Source: G965222505 sp965222505 (GTDB taxonomy: Bacteria > Bacteroidota > Rhodothermia > Rhodothermales > DATKEJ01). Taken from it: 64,000 nt of DNA. The translations under genes and the position numbers were made by a program. Under the pieces are notes generated by a model. That model worked only from the letters and a program-made list of their open reading frames with translations. It made no database searches and was not told the origin of the DNA. Location: the NCBI GenBank assembly GCA_965222505.1, contig OZ244956.1, forward strand, positions 3,596,001-3,660,000, in the 5' to 3' direction. Of this stretch, positions 36,370 through 44,799 are shown piece by piece (the stretch's first letter is position 1; every line of letters starts with the position of its first letter).

Positions 36370-38217
36370 TTAGCTTTCTTTCTGCGAGCGCACCACCCGA
36401 ATATGCAACTCTTCCAACTGGTGCTCGTCCACTTCGTCCGGGGATTGCACCATGAGTTCCTGTGCACTCTGGGTTTTCGGGAAGGCGATAACTTCACGGA
36501 GGGAGTCCGCCCCGGTCAGGAGCATGACCATGCGGCCAAGGCCGAAGGCGATGCCGCCATGCGGAGGCGCACCGTACCGGAAAGCATCCAGCAAAAAGCC
36601 GAACCGTTGCTCGGCTTCCTCGGCGTCGATGCCGAGGGCGCGGAACATCAGGTTCTGGATTTCGCGCTGGTGAATCCGGATGGAGCCCCCGCCGAGTTCC
36701 ATGCCGTTGAGCACAAGGTCGTAGGCGCGGGCACGGACTTTGCCCGGATCGGTTTCGAGCAGCGGCAGGTCTTCCGGTTGGGGCGAGGTGAACGGATGGT
36801 GCATCGCGCCGAACCGTTGCGTGTCCTCATGCCATTCCAGTAAGGGAAAATCGGTGACCCAAAGGAAGTTGAACGGCCCATCCGCCCCTTCAGGAATCAA
36901 TCCTAAATCTTTGCCCATGTAGAGGCGCAGCGCCCCCATTTGTTCATATACCTTGGGCGTTGGGCCGGCTAGGATCAGGATCAGGTCGCCGGGTTCGCCA
37001 CCGATGGTGGCCACGGCCTGGTCCACATACGCCTGAGGCAAGACCGCCTCCTTGACGGAGGAATACACGCTGCCGTCTTCGGCCAGTTTGAAATACACCA
37101 GTCCACCCGCGCCGATGCGTTTGCGCACGATGTCTTTGTCCAGCCGGTCCATGGCCCCTCGGCCCCGGTGGCCTTCGCCCGGCACGCGAATGCCGACGAT
37201 TCTGCCTTCATTATCCAGCACGTTCTGGAAGACGCGGAACGGCGAACCATCGAAGGCAGCGCTCAGGTCTTGCAGTTCCAGGCCAAAGCGGGTGTCGGGT
37301 TTGTCCGCGCCGTAGCGGGAGAGGGCTTCGACATAGGGCATACGCGGGAACGGCGTGGGCAGGTCGATGCCTTTGAGGTCTTTCCAGACCTGGGCCATCA
37401 ACCCTTCCATGATTTCGTAGACGAGTTCTTCCGTCGCAAATGAAATCTCGACATCAATCTGGGTAAACTCCGGTTGCCGGTCGGCGCGGAGGTCTTCATC
37501 CCGGAAGCATTTGGTGATCTGAAAATAGCGGTCAAAGCCGGCCATCATCAGAATCTGCTTGTAGGTTTGCGGTGATTGCGGCAAGGCGTAGAATTTGCCT
37601 TCGTGGATCCGGCTGGGTACAAGGTAGTCGCGTGCGCCTTCCGGCGTGCTTTTCATCAGGACCGGGGTTTCGACTTCCACAAATTCGTGACTCGCAAAGT
37701 ACCGACGCACGCTCTGGTAAAGCTGGTGCCGCAGGATGATGTTCTGTTGCAGGGATGGCCGGCGCAGGTCCAGGTACCGGTACCGCAGGCGCAATTCTTC
37801 GTTGGCCTGGACGTGTTTTTCCTCATGCGAGGACACCATGAAGGGCAGCGACTCGGACGTATTGAGAATCTCCAGGTCTGTGCCGTGCACTTCTACCTGG
37901 CCCGTGGGTAATTTGGGGTTGATGGTATCCTCGGAGCGCGGGAAGACCTTGCCTTTGACCGAGATGACGTACTCGTTCCGGAGTCGGTCGGCGAGGTTGT
38001 GTGCGGCGATGTCATACTGGGGCGAGAAGACGACTTGCGTCAGCCCGAAGCGGTCGCGCAGGTCGATGAAGGTGATACCGCCGAGGTCGCGCCGGGTATC
38101 GACCCAGCCTTTGAGCGTGACTTCCTGGCCCACGTGTTCAGGGCCGAGGGCACCGCACGTATGGGTGCGATAGCTGTGTTGCGAAGCAGTCGTGATAAGG
38201 GAAGTTGAGGGTTCCAT
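36370..38217 (-). CDS. aspS: Aspartyl-tRNA synthetase
   Basis: Charges tRNA-Asp with aspartate. The 615-residue length fits the bacterial form with a GAD insertion. Order: OB-fold anticodon-binding domain (GWVDTRRDLGGITFIDLRDR, residues about 35-55), flipping-loop and substrate motif LPQSPQTYKQ, class II motif 2 FRDEDLRADRQPEFTQID, GAD domain around 290-420, and motif 3 GIAFGLGRMVMLLTG near the C-terminus. Whether it is discriminating or also charges tRNA-Asn cannot be decided here. It is divergent from the coiled-coil membrane protein gene. Confidence 0.97.
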   Translation of the reverse strand: MEPSTSLITTASQHSYRTHTCGALGPEHVGQEVTLKGWVDTRRDLGGITFIDLRDRFGLTQVVFSPQYDIAAHNLADRLRNEYVISVKGKVFPRSEDTINPKLPTGQVEVHGTDLEILNTSESLPFMVSSHEEKHVQANEELRLRYRYLDLRRPSLQQNIILRHQLYQSVRRYFASHEFVEVETPVLMKSTPEGARDYLVPSRIHEGKFYALPQSPQTYKQILMMAGFDRYFQITKCFRDEDLRADRQPEFTQIDVEISFATEELVYEIMEGLMAQVWKDLKGIDLPTPFPRMPYVEALSRYGADKPDTRFGLELQDLSAAFDGSPFRVFQNVLDNEGRIVGIRVPGEGHRGRGAMDRLDKDIVRKRIGAGGLVYFKLAEDGSVYSSVKEAVLPQAYVDQAVATIGGEPGDLILILAGPTPKVYEQMGALRLYMGKDLGLIPEGADGPFNFLWVTDFPLLEWHEDTQRFGAMHHPFTSPQPEDLPLLETDPGKVRARAYDLVLNGMELGGGSIRIHQREIQNLMFRALGIDAEEAEQRFGFLLDAFRYGAPPHGGIAFGLGRMVMLLTGADSLREVIAFPKTQSAQELMVQSPDEVDEHQLEELHIRVVRSQKES

Positions 38218-38468
38218 GATGGCCGTGCCGATCCGCGCACGGGGGTTAATTATCAGAAAAAGAGCAATTTAATGCACCTTACTCCACCCGGATCCCACCC
38301 GAAGTGGAAGAACCGGGGAAATTGGACGCTGGTAGCCCACAACATGCATTTTGTAACACCATCTGGCTGTTGAACACAATAATGAAACCTGTATCTTCGT
38401 TCTCTCGTAAGTTGCTAAAAAATTAGCATGCACACCATGCCTCTTCTCCATCGAATGCGCTTCCGATC
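38218..38468. promoter_or_regulatory. Divergent 251-base spacer with palindrome
   Basis: Holds the upstream regions of aspS (minus) and the coiled-coil protein gene (plus). A perfect inverted repeat TGCTAA-aaaa-TTAGCA is at 38413-38428, about 40 bases before the plus-strand start, and is a candidate operator. The region is AT-richer than its flanks. No tRNA or small open frame could be supported. Confidence 0.35.
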
Positions 38469-39425
38469 ATGAAAACGCTATTCCGTGACCACGGCCTCTT
38501 GTTGTCTGCTGTTATCCTCAGTCTTGTGGTAACTGTCATCTACCGAACCTACAGTGAGGACGTCGTGGATTATGGCCTCGACCTCATCGAAGCACGGTTT
38601 CATGGGCTGATGCAAGACAACCCCTCCGACGAGGAACACGCCCGCATCTTGTTCAAGAAGTTCAAGAAACGGGTGATGAACCAGGAAATTCCGCCAGCGC
38701 AGGTTGAGCAAATGGCGGTGCACATCCTGAACTTAAGCCATGCCGGGGCCACCCTCACGCCGGAGCAGGCTGAGGAATTATTTATCCAGATTGAGCAGGC
38801 TGCTGAAGCGCAGCGTGAGCATACCGTGGCCCGCGCCTCGCTTGAGGAACTGGGGCATGAGCTCAAGGCCGTTTTCGCCTTTGACGAAGCCCTGGTGGAA
38901 GCCTGCGAAGACGATGAGGACCTTCGCAAAAAGCTTCGTAAGCAGATGCGCTATGACTTTCGGGACGGGATGAAGATCAAGGTAGATATGGATATGCCGA
39001 AGGTAGTGGGTGATCGTCACCGTACGCACCTCGAAGCCGCATTGGCCAAAATGGAAGGCGAGCGCATGGTGGCCTGGGAACGGGATTTTGCCAAATCCAT
39101 GGAAGCCCGTGACAAACACCTCGCCAAGGCAATGGCGAATATGGAAAAGCTGAAGCACAAGCAGATTAAGCAACAACACAAGGCGGAACTCAAGAGGCTG
39201 GAAGCCCTCCGCCATCTGGAGGTCAACGGCGTCGGCCTCGCCTTTGATGCCGATTCCCTACAGACCGTCATCGAATCCGCCCTGGAGGCCGCCGAAGCAG
39301 ACGTGGAATCCATCATGGAAGAGGTAGAGGCCGCTATGGAACAGGTCGAGGCCGAGATCGAACGCGCCCAGGAAGAAGCCGAGGCCGAGATTGAGCGCGC
39401 CCAGGAAAACGATAATGATCAGTAA
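38469..39425 (+). CDS. Single-span membrane protein with long charged coiled coil, unknown function
   Basis: 318 residues. One membrane span near the N-terminus (LLLSAVILSLVVTVIYRTY, about 11-29) is followed by a highly charged helical region to the end. Long stretches of Glu, Ala, Lys and Arg (for example EAALAKMEGERMVAWERDF and the final tract with repeated EIERAQE) suggest a coiled coil exposed to the periplasm or cytoplasm. No enzyme motif or family was recognised. It is the only gene between aspS and the YefM-YoeB pair. Length of coil and single anchor would suit an envelope spacer or scaffold, but that is inference. Confidence 0.8.
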   Translation: MKTLFRDHGLLLSAVILSLVVTVIYRTYSEDVVDYGLDLIEARFHGLMQDNPSDEEHARILFKKFKKRVMNQEIPPAQVEQMAVHILNLSHAGATLTPEQAEELFIQIEQAAEAQREHTVARASLEELGHELKAVFAFDEALVEACEDDEDLRKKLRKQMRYDFRDGMKIKVDMDMPKVVGDRHRTHLEAALAKMEGERMVAWERDFAKSMEARDKHLAKAMANMEKLKHKQIKQQHKAELKRLEALRHLEVNGVGLAFDADSLQTVIESALEAAEADVESIMEEVEAAMEQVEAEIERAQEEAEAEIERAQENDNDQ

Positions 39426-39469
39426 TAAGATATCATAGAAAGCAGGGAACTTGGTTTGGCAATAGCTAT

Positions 39470-39488
39470 AAGAGCCATTGTAGCTCTT
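39470..39488. promoter_or_regulatory. Inverted repeat upstream of YefM-YoeB genes
   Basis: AAGAGC and GCTCTT form a 6-base stem around a 7-base loop, followed by two more T residues (a TTTT run with the arm). It lies 45 bases after the coiled-coil gene and 24 bases before the antitoxin start, so it may be the terminator of the former, an operator for toxin-antitoxin autoregulation, or both. Confidence 0.4.
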
Positions 39489-39512
39489 TTGGATCGTTTA
39501 TAGCATGCACTC

Positions 39513-39794
39513 ATGGAAATCTTTGCTGCCCGGGAAGCTAAAAATCAGTTTGGCAGGCTACTCGATACCGCTCAACGTGAACCTGTAACCATTGAGAAGA
39601 AAGGTCGACCTGTAGCCGTCGTTGTCTCCAAGCATGCCTATGATGCGATGCAACGACAATTGGAGAATCTCCTAAGCGAAAAGGAAACAGCCTATCTACT
39701 CTCCACGGAGGCAAATCGAAAACGATTACTTGATCCCTCCGATGCACCTGCTGTAGAGACCACGCTGGATGCCTTGAAACGGTATGAAGATTAA
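39513..39794 (+). CDS. yefM: YefM/Phd-family antitoxin
   Basis: 93 residues. The N-terminal DNA-binding part (FAAREAKNQFGRLLDTAQRE, then VTIEKKGRPVAVVVSKHAYD) is typical Phd/YefM, which represses its own promoter; the C-terminal half would be the disordered toxin-neutralising tail. Its last 11 bases overlap the toxin start, the usual antitoxin-first arrangement that couples translation. It is partnered with a YoeB-type RNase toxin. Confidence 0.93.
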   Translation: MEIFAAREAKNQFGRLLDTAQREPVTIEKKGRPVAVVVSKHAYDAMQRQLENLLSEKETAYLLSTEANRKRLLDPSDAPAVETTLDALKRYED

Positions 39795-40041
39795 GTTTTC
39801 GGCCAGGGCTTGGGAAGACTATCAGTACTGGATACGCACCGATAAGAAGACGCTCCGGCATCTCAATACACTCATTGCCGATATTGCACGTCAGCCGTAT
39901 CAAGGCATCGGCAAGCCTGAACCCCTCAGGCACGAATTATCCGGTTTCTGGTCTCGCCGCATCACCAGTGAACATCGCATTGTATATCGTCTCGAAGACG
40001 ATGAGACCATCCTGATCATACAGTGCCGTTTTCACTATTGA
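39784..40041 (+). CDS. yoeB: YoeB/Txe-family ribosome-dependent mRNA endonuclease toxin
   Basis: 85 residues, a standard YoeB length. The sequence keeps the catalytic set Glu46 (GKPEPLRH), Arg65 (SEHRIVY) and C-terminal His84-Tyr85 (CRFHY), plus WSRRI. YoeB cleaves mRNA in the ribosomal A site and is held inactive by YefM. The toxin looks intact. A second, unrelated pair (Phd-VapC) is found at 57.5 kb. Confidence 0.95.
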   Translation: MKIKFSARAWEDYQYWIRTDKKTLRHLNTLIADIARQPYQGIGKPEPLRHELSGFWSRRITSEHRIVYRLEDDETILIIQCRFHY

Positions 40042-40059
40042 TGTAACCTAAATCCATTC

Positions 40060-41631
40060 ATGACCACCCCCTCCCTCTCCGACTTAATCCAGGCCCTTGA
40101 TACACCGGACGCCAAAACCCAGCGGGCCGCCGGTGACCAGATTGTGCGCTACGGAGCCGGGGCTGTACCAGTCCTGCAAGAGGCGCTTGCGGCTGAATCT
40201 TCGCACCTTCGCAAAGCTGCTGCCTTTTTGCTTCGGCGCGTACCCTCGGAAGCCGCAACCCTGGCCGCCCTCGAACAGACCCTGCTAACGGATACGGAAC
40301 CCAAGGTTCGGAAAAACGCGGCGGTTACCCTGGGCAAGTTGCAGGCCACCGAAAGTGTACACGCGTTGGGGACGGCCTTCCGACAGGAAACCTACAGCTA
40401 CGTCCGTCCCTCCATTCTTCTTGCGCTCGGCGCCCTCGGTGAAGTTGCCCGCCCTGTGCTTGCCGTGCTTACCCCTGAAACCGAGGCTGAAAAAGCTGCA
40501 CATCGAAAGGCCCTGGACCACGTCCAGTTGCACCAACACCGGTTTACCTGGCACACAGATTGGGCTGGAGCAACTGTGGTCTACCTGGAGGCCCCGCTGG
40601 GACTTGAACCCGCCAGCGCTGAGGAGGCTGAAGTTGCCGGCCTGGGGCCGGTTCGGCGTGAAGGTCCCGGCTTGGTGCGGTGTACTTCCGGGACGCAACC
40701 CTGGCAAGCCGCCTCTTTGCGATGCTGTTATGGCACCCTTCTTGATGCCGGGCGGGCTTCCCTTTCGGCATCCGCTGACGATTTGGAAAAACGGCAGACG
40801 GTAGCTGCTTTACTGGCTGAAAGTCATGCGCTTCAAACATTTCGGCACGGGTTAGAACCGTCAGATCAGCCCATCAGGTATCGTCTTGCTGTTGCGGACG
40901 CTTCGCTGAAGAAAGGGTGGTTGCGCGGGTTCAAGAAAGCGCTGCTGAAAGAGGTGCGCCAGGTCTGTGGGCCATTGGGATGGACGGATAGTCCCTCGAA
41001 TTATGATGTAGCGCTTCGCGTCGTGATTGAACCTGTTCAGGTGCGGCTGTTCATCAAGCCGTATGTAACGCCGGATGAGCGGTTCGCCTATCGGGTGAAA
41101 GATGTGGGAGCCTCCATCAACCCCGTCATTGCAGCAGGCCTGGCGCGGATGGTGCAGACCCCCCACGGCACTACCGTATTTGATCCCACCTGCGGCAGCG
41201 CCACCCTGCTCATCGAACGGGCGAAGTTGGGCGGGGCTGATGGGCTACACCTTCGTGGCCTGGATGTGAGCAAGACGGCCATCCGCGCTGCACGCACGAA
41301 TGTGAAGGCGGCTGGCATACCGGATATCAAAATCAACCAGGGCAATGCGGTTGAGGTTGACCATTGGCCAGCATGTGATGAAGTGATTGCCAACCTGCCG
41401 TTCGGCCTCCGCACGGCCCGCGCCGAGATGGATCTGGGGCAACTTTATGAGGCCCTCTTGCAGAATCTTGACCTTCGGCTACGTGCCAATGGGCAGGCCC
41501 TGTTCTATGCACGCAACAAAAAGCTGTTCGAGAAGACCCTGGCCCGGTACCACATGTTCAGGGTGCACCGCAGGGGGCGCGTGTTGGCCGGAGGCCTCTG
41601 GATTCACTTCTGGCTGGTGCGCCGTCGGTAG
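40060..41631 (+). CDS. HEAT-repeat protein fused to THUMP/UPF0020-type RNA methyltransferase
   Basis: 523 residues. The first 150 or so are HEAT-like helical repeats (VRKNAAVTLGKLQATESVHA, SILLALGALGEVARPVLAVL). The middle region is probably THUMP-like. The C-terminal part is a Rossmann methyltransferase: INPVIAAGLARM, FDPTCGSATLLIERA (AdoMet site), LRGLDVSKTAIRAARTNVKA and the catalytic N-L-P-F tetrad in EVIANLPFGLR. These are features of the UPF0020/TrmN/RlmL group, which makes N2-methylguanosine in tRNA or rRNA. A HEAT module at the front is unusual for that group and may help bind RNA or ribosomal protein. The exact target is unknown. Confidence 0.83.
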   Translation: MTTPSLSDLIQALDTPDAKTQRAAGDQIVRYGAGAVPVLQEALAAESSHLRKAAAFLLRRVPSEAATLAALEQTLLTDTEPKVRKNAAVTLGKLQATESVHALGTAFRQETYSYVRPSILLALGALGEVARPVLAVLTPETEAEKAAHRKALDHVQLHQHRFTWHTDWAGATVVYLEAPLGLEPASAEEAEVAGLGPVRREGPGLVRCTSGTQPWQAASLRCCYGTLLDAGRASLSASADDLEKRQTVAALLAESHALQTFRHGLEPSDQPIRYRLAVADASLKKGWLRGFKKALLKEVRQVCGPLGWTDSPSNYDVALRVVIEPVQVRLFIKPYVTPDERFAYRVKDVGASINPVIAAGLARMVQTPHGTTVFDPTCGSATLLIERAKLGGADGLHLRGLDVSKTAIRAARTNVKAAGIPDIKINQGNAVEVDHWPACDEVIANLPFGLRTARAEMDLGQLYEALLQNLDLRLRANGQALFYARNKKLFEKTLARYHMFRVHRRGRVLAGGLWIHFWLVRRR

Positions 41632-41638
41632 ACCCAAC

Positions 41639-41653
41639 GCCGGTAAATCCGGC
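41639..41653. terminator. Short hairpin between convergent genes
   Basis: GCCGG-taaat-CCGGC forms a 5-base GC stem in the 28-base gap between the methyltransferase and the sterol-desaturase-like gene. There is no T-run on either side. A bidirectional terminator is possible but weakly supported. Confidence 0.3.
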
Positions 41654-41659
41654 TCAGGC

Positions 41660-42913
41660 CTATTCCAACTGCATCGTTGGTATTTTGCTGATCTGGTTGA
41701 CGCGGCGCAGGATATACAACCCGGCTGGAATACTTAGGCCCGCAAAAACCCACACGGACCCGATGGTCCATAAAGGCCAGGCATACTCCGCTTGTACCAG
41801 CAGATATGCTCCAACCGGTAGCGCCAGGAGCCGGGTCACTTCCAACACGGCCACCCACAGGCCGCGGGCCTCAAACATAAACCCAAACATCAGGGTGGTG
41901 ACGATGACCCAGGCGGCCAATGTAACCTGTGCACCCTGCGGCAGGGTGCTTACATTGAACAGGTAAAAGGAAACGATCACCAGGGCCGCCAAAAACTGAA
42001 TGAAGATGTAGCCCTTGGCCCATCGCAGGGGCGCATCCGCGTTGTACTTATGATAGGCGGGGTCCACCGCACCCGGCTTTTGGGGGCCGCCGAGGTACGC
42101 GGGCATCCAGCCGGGTGGCCGGAACAGTACCCGCAGGGCATCTCCCAGGGATCGGGTTTTTTTGATGGTCTGCCACAGGTCCACGTAATGGGCCACGTTC
42201 GCGTACAGGGGATTCCAACTGTTGAGGGGTTTGGTGATGCCGTAGGTGGGCCGTTCTTCTTCCTCGGTAAATGTGCCGAACATGCGGTCCCAGATGATGA
42301 AAACCCCGGCATAGTTGCGGTCGATGTACTTGGGGTTCCGGCCGTGGTGGACGCGGTGGTGCGACGGTGTATTCATCACCCACTCGAACCAGCCCAGCTT
42401 GCCGACGTGCTCCGTGTGGATCCAGAATTGATACAACAAATTGAAGCCTGCCACAAACACCATCTGCACCGGACTAAACCCCATCAGTGCCAGCGGGAGG
42501 TAAAAGGGGAAACTCCACAAAAACGAGGTTGAACTTTGCCGCAGCGCTACCGAGAGGTTATAGTCCTCGCTCTGGTGATGGACCACGTGCCCGCCCCAGA
42601 ACAGGCTGATCTCATGGGCCATACGATGGCTCCAGTAGTAGCACAGGTCATACAGCACGAACAGCACCCAGAAACTGGTCCAGTTGGCCTCAATGTTGAA
42701 AAAGGCAAGCTGCTCGAAGACCAACGTATAGATCCCAATATTGACGACCTTGGTAAACGTGCCCGTCAGTTGATCCAGCGTACCCAGGTTGATGTTTGTT
42801 ACCGCATCGTTGAGCCGGTACGTTTTCCGGTGGGTGAAGGCCTCGTAGATCAGCTCAATGCCCATCAACAGGAAAAAGACGGGTATGGCGATAAGAACAG
42901 GGCTGAAATCCAT
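41660..42913 (-). CDS. Sterol desaturase/fatty acid hydroxylase-family membrane protein
   Basis: 417-residue multi-span membrane enzyme. The di-iron histidine motifs are present: HRMAHE, HVVHHQSEDYN, HTEHVG and SHHRVHHG. Several hydrophobic segments precede and follow the motif region, and the C-terminal third adds about four further membrane helices not found in the shortest members. Members hydroxylate or desaturate sterols, fatty acids or carotenoid and alkylglycerol lipids, so the product here cannot be specified. It is convergent with the methyltransferase gene, and a heptamer array sits three bases upstream of its start. Confidence 0.9.
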   Translation of the reverse strand: MDFSPVLIAIPVFFLLMGIELIYEAFTHRKTYRLNDAVTNINLGTLDQLTGTFTKVVNIGIYTLVFEQLAFFNIEANWTSFWVLFVLYDLCYYWSHRMAHEISLFWGGHVVHHQSEDYNLSVALRQSSTSFLWSFPFYLPLALMGFSPVQMVFVAGFNLLYQFWIHTEHVGKLGWFEWVMNTPSHHRVHHGRNPKYIDRNYAGVFIIWDRMFGTFTEEEERPTYGITKPLNSWNPLYANVAHYVDLWQTIKKTRSLGDALRVLFRPPGWMPAYLGGPQKPGAVDPAYHKYNADAPLRWAKGYIFIQFLAALVIVSFYLFNVSTLPQGAQVTLAAWVIVTTLMFGFMFEARGLWVAVLEVTRLLALPVGAYLLVQAEYAWPLWTIGSVWVFAGLSIPAGLYILRRVNQISKIPTMQLE

Positions 42914-42915
42914 AG

Positions 42916-42984
42916 ACGTTCTACGTGTGACGTGCGGCGTGCGACGTACTACAGCTTGCCCTGGACTTGATCCGGAGTGCGACG
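42916..42984. repeat. Heptamer array (ACGTGCG type) with embedded GGACTTGATCC palindrome
   Basis: In-register 7-base units from 42916: ACGTTCT, ACGTGTG, ACGTGCG, GCGTGCG, ACGTACT. Next is CCTGGACTTGATCCGGAG (42960-42977), a common interspersed palindrome type, then TGCGACG again. The heptamer words match those at 874-915. The array lies two bases outside the sterol-desaturase start codon. Confidence 0.75.
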
Positions 42985-43110
42985 TTCGCTGAGGTTGAAC
43001 AACACGTCTGCATATTCATATAAGCGCAAACCTGAAAAACGAACCGCAAGGCGCGGTGGTTTCCTGTATGTGTTGGAAGCCATATAAGGGCTATCGAAGG
43101 TTCTCTTACC
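42985..43110. other. 126-base spacer left of the IS elements
   Basis: Non-coding sequence between the heptamer array and the left IS insertion site. No promoter, RNA gene or open frame could be supported. Confidence 0.3.
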
Positions 43111-43114
43111 CTAG

Positions 43115-44598
43115 TCATTAGTTTAGCGAAAAATGGCGCTGCTTTGATGTAAAAAAGAAACACGACGGCACTTGAGAAGTGAGGGAGTTGTCATCCTTCA
43201 ACCTCACCTTCAGAGCACCGCCGTGGATTCGTTTATACGTACTGACTTTGGTTCGTTCCTTGACACCGAGTTTGCCGACCTGTTCAACCAACGTGCGCGG
43301 CAAAGCTTTCTGATACTCGCACTCGGATTCTGTCTGTCGCCGAGTCGACACACCATTGCCAACTACCTCTGGCGTAGTGGGGCCACGGCCGTGAAGCACT
43401 TTACCCGTTTCTATGTCTTCATCGGTGGTCCACTCTATGACAAACTCGACTGGCTCTGGATCACCGTGATCACCATCGCGGCCCGTTTTGTGCCCGAACA
43501 TGAACCGGTACGTGTCCGCTTTGACGAGACTACATGTAAGAAAACCGGCCGATCGATTGACGGCTGTGCCGCTTTTCGCAACGGGGCCGGCACGGCGCGC
43601 CAGGAATATCGTACGCTGTGGGGCTTGCAGTTCATCATAGCTGAAATGTTGATTCGACTCAAGCCCTGGCCTGACCAGTACATCTCGGTGCCCATCGGTC
43701 TGGCGTTGTATGTGCGTTCGGACCAGGCCCTTGATGTGGTCTATCAGAGCCCGAGTGCGTTGGCACGGGCCATGCTCGACCGCGTTGTCGGCGTCGTGGG
43801 CACCGATAGAGCCGTTTTATCAGTTCAAGACGGCAATTATGCCACGAAGCAGTTTTTGCGTGATCTGCCCGGTCAAGTCGATGTGATCGGTCGTTTGTCG
43901 AAGAACAGTCCGTTGTACGCACGGCCTGTGCCGCGTCGTGGTCGGGGTCGCAAGGCCAAGAAAGGGCCTCGTTTGGGAACGCCTGAACAGTTGGCGCTGG
44001 CCGAAGACGACTGGCGTGAGCATCAACCCGGCGTTGAGGTGTATCTGCTTCGGTGTCGCTGGCACAGTGTGATGCCGGAAGTGGATCTGCAAGTGGTCTT
44101 GGTACGCCGTCTCGCCTGGCGGCAAGCTAGCCGTAAATGGAAACGCGATCGCTGGATCCAGGCTTACTTCACAACGGCGCTGAATCTGGATGCTGAACAG
44201 GTGTTGGATGAATACAAGGCCCGGTGGTCGATTGAGATCACGATCTGGCAGGCGCGTCAGAGCCTGGGCTTGGGCCAGGATCGGTGTCGGCGGTATCGTC
44301 GCATTGTCTCAATCAATGCCTTTCGCTTGATCGTCACCGCAGCCCAGGTGCTGTTTCTGGCCCGTCGGCTTGAGCAGACCGAAGCCGAGGTGAGCTTGAC
44401 GCGTTATCGGCCTTGGTACCTGAGTAAACAGGGGCCGAGCCTTCATGATGTGACCTGGATCACCAGAGAGCATCTGTACCAGTGTGGAATTTTACCCAAA
44501 GTGGGTTTTTGGTCCACTTTGGCAGAAAAACATAGACAACATCGCGGTTCTGCGGCCTCTAACAAGACAAGAGCTGCCTGAAACCGCTAAACTAATGT
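43115..44598 (+). mobile_element. IS701-like insertion sequence, left copy
   Basis: Terminal inverted repeats begin (T/A)CATTAGTTTAGCG at both ends. The 4-base CTAG on both sides fits a 5'-YTAR target duplication. One transposase gene fills most of the element. The copy at 44800-46283 is the same in inverted orientation and gives identical translations throughout, so one copy probably arose recently from the other. Confidence 0.88.
43172..44581 (+). CDS. IS701-like DDE transposase (left copy)
   Basis: 469-residue DDE transposase of the IS4/IS701 superfamily. DDE-type signatures are VRFDETTCKKTGRSIDG (first Asp), VQDGNYATKQFL (second Asp) and YKARWSIEITIWQARQSLG (catalytic Glu; Y-(2)-R-(3)-E-(6)-R where many relatives have K). 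The frame opens at TTG 43172 with no nearby in-frame ATG; a GTG at 43223 is an alternative. No frameshift or early stop is seen, so the gene looks functional. Confidence 0.9.
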   Translation: MRSEGVVILQPHLQSTAVDSFIRTDFGSFLDTEFADLFNQRARQSFLILALGFCLSPSRHTIANYLWRSGATAVKHFTRFYVFIGGPLYDKLDWLWITVITIAARFVPEHEPVRVRFDETTCKKTGRSIDGCAAFRNGAGTARQEYRTLWGLQFIIAEMLIRLKPWPDQYISVPIGLALYVRSDQALDVVYQSPSALARAMLDRVVGVVGTDRAVLSVQDGNYATKQFLRDLPGQVDVIGRLSKNSPLYARPVPRRGRGRKAKKGPRLGTPEQLALAEDDWREHQPGVEVYLLRCRWHSVMPEVDLQVVLVRRLAWRQASRKWKRDRWIQAYFTTALNLDAEQVLDEYKARWSIEITIWQARQSLGLGQDRCRRYRRIVSINAFRLIVTAAQVLFLARRLEQTEAEVSLTRYRPWYLSKQGPSLHDVTWITREHLYQCGILPKVGFWSTLAEKHRQHRGSAASNKTRAA

Positions 44599-44799
44599 CT
44601 AGGCCGTGTTGACAATTAAGCGTAAACGTCGTTTTTGGCCCGTTTTCGACCCACTCTGCGTTGCATTTCTCCTGAAATGCGATCCCCGATGATGGATCGG
44701 GGGCATTGCAGTCAAAATGCGTCTTGATTGGGCCTGGGCCGATCCACGGCCCTAACGTCCTCAAAACCGCCTGTTGATCTAATGGTCAACACGGCCTAG
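44599..44799. mobile_element. MITE-like core with CTAGGCCGTGTTGAC terminal repeats
   Basis: The 201-base stretch begins CTAGGCCGTGTTGAC and ends GTCAACACGGCCTAG, a perfect 15-base inverted repeat. Inside are smaller hairpins: GCATTTC/GAAATGC near 44665 and ATCCCCGAT-gatg-GATCGGGG near 44682. It has no transposase gene and any open frame is a shadow. A related end, 23 of 29 bases alike, is found alone at 49917. The type of terminal repeat suggests an IS5-family relative, but this is inferred. Confidence 0.7.

Noticed and set aside
38218..38468. Possible tRNA or small RNA next to aspS
   Set aside because: No cloverleaf or conserved T-loop could be drawn; only a short palindrome is present.
44492..44764. 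90-codon minus-strand frame across the IS end and the MITE-like core
   Set aside because: It spans an IS-core junction and shows no family motif, so it is a chance frame.
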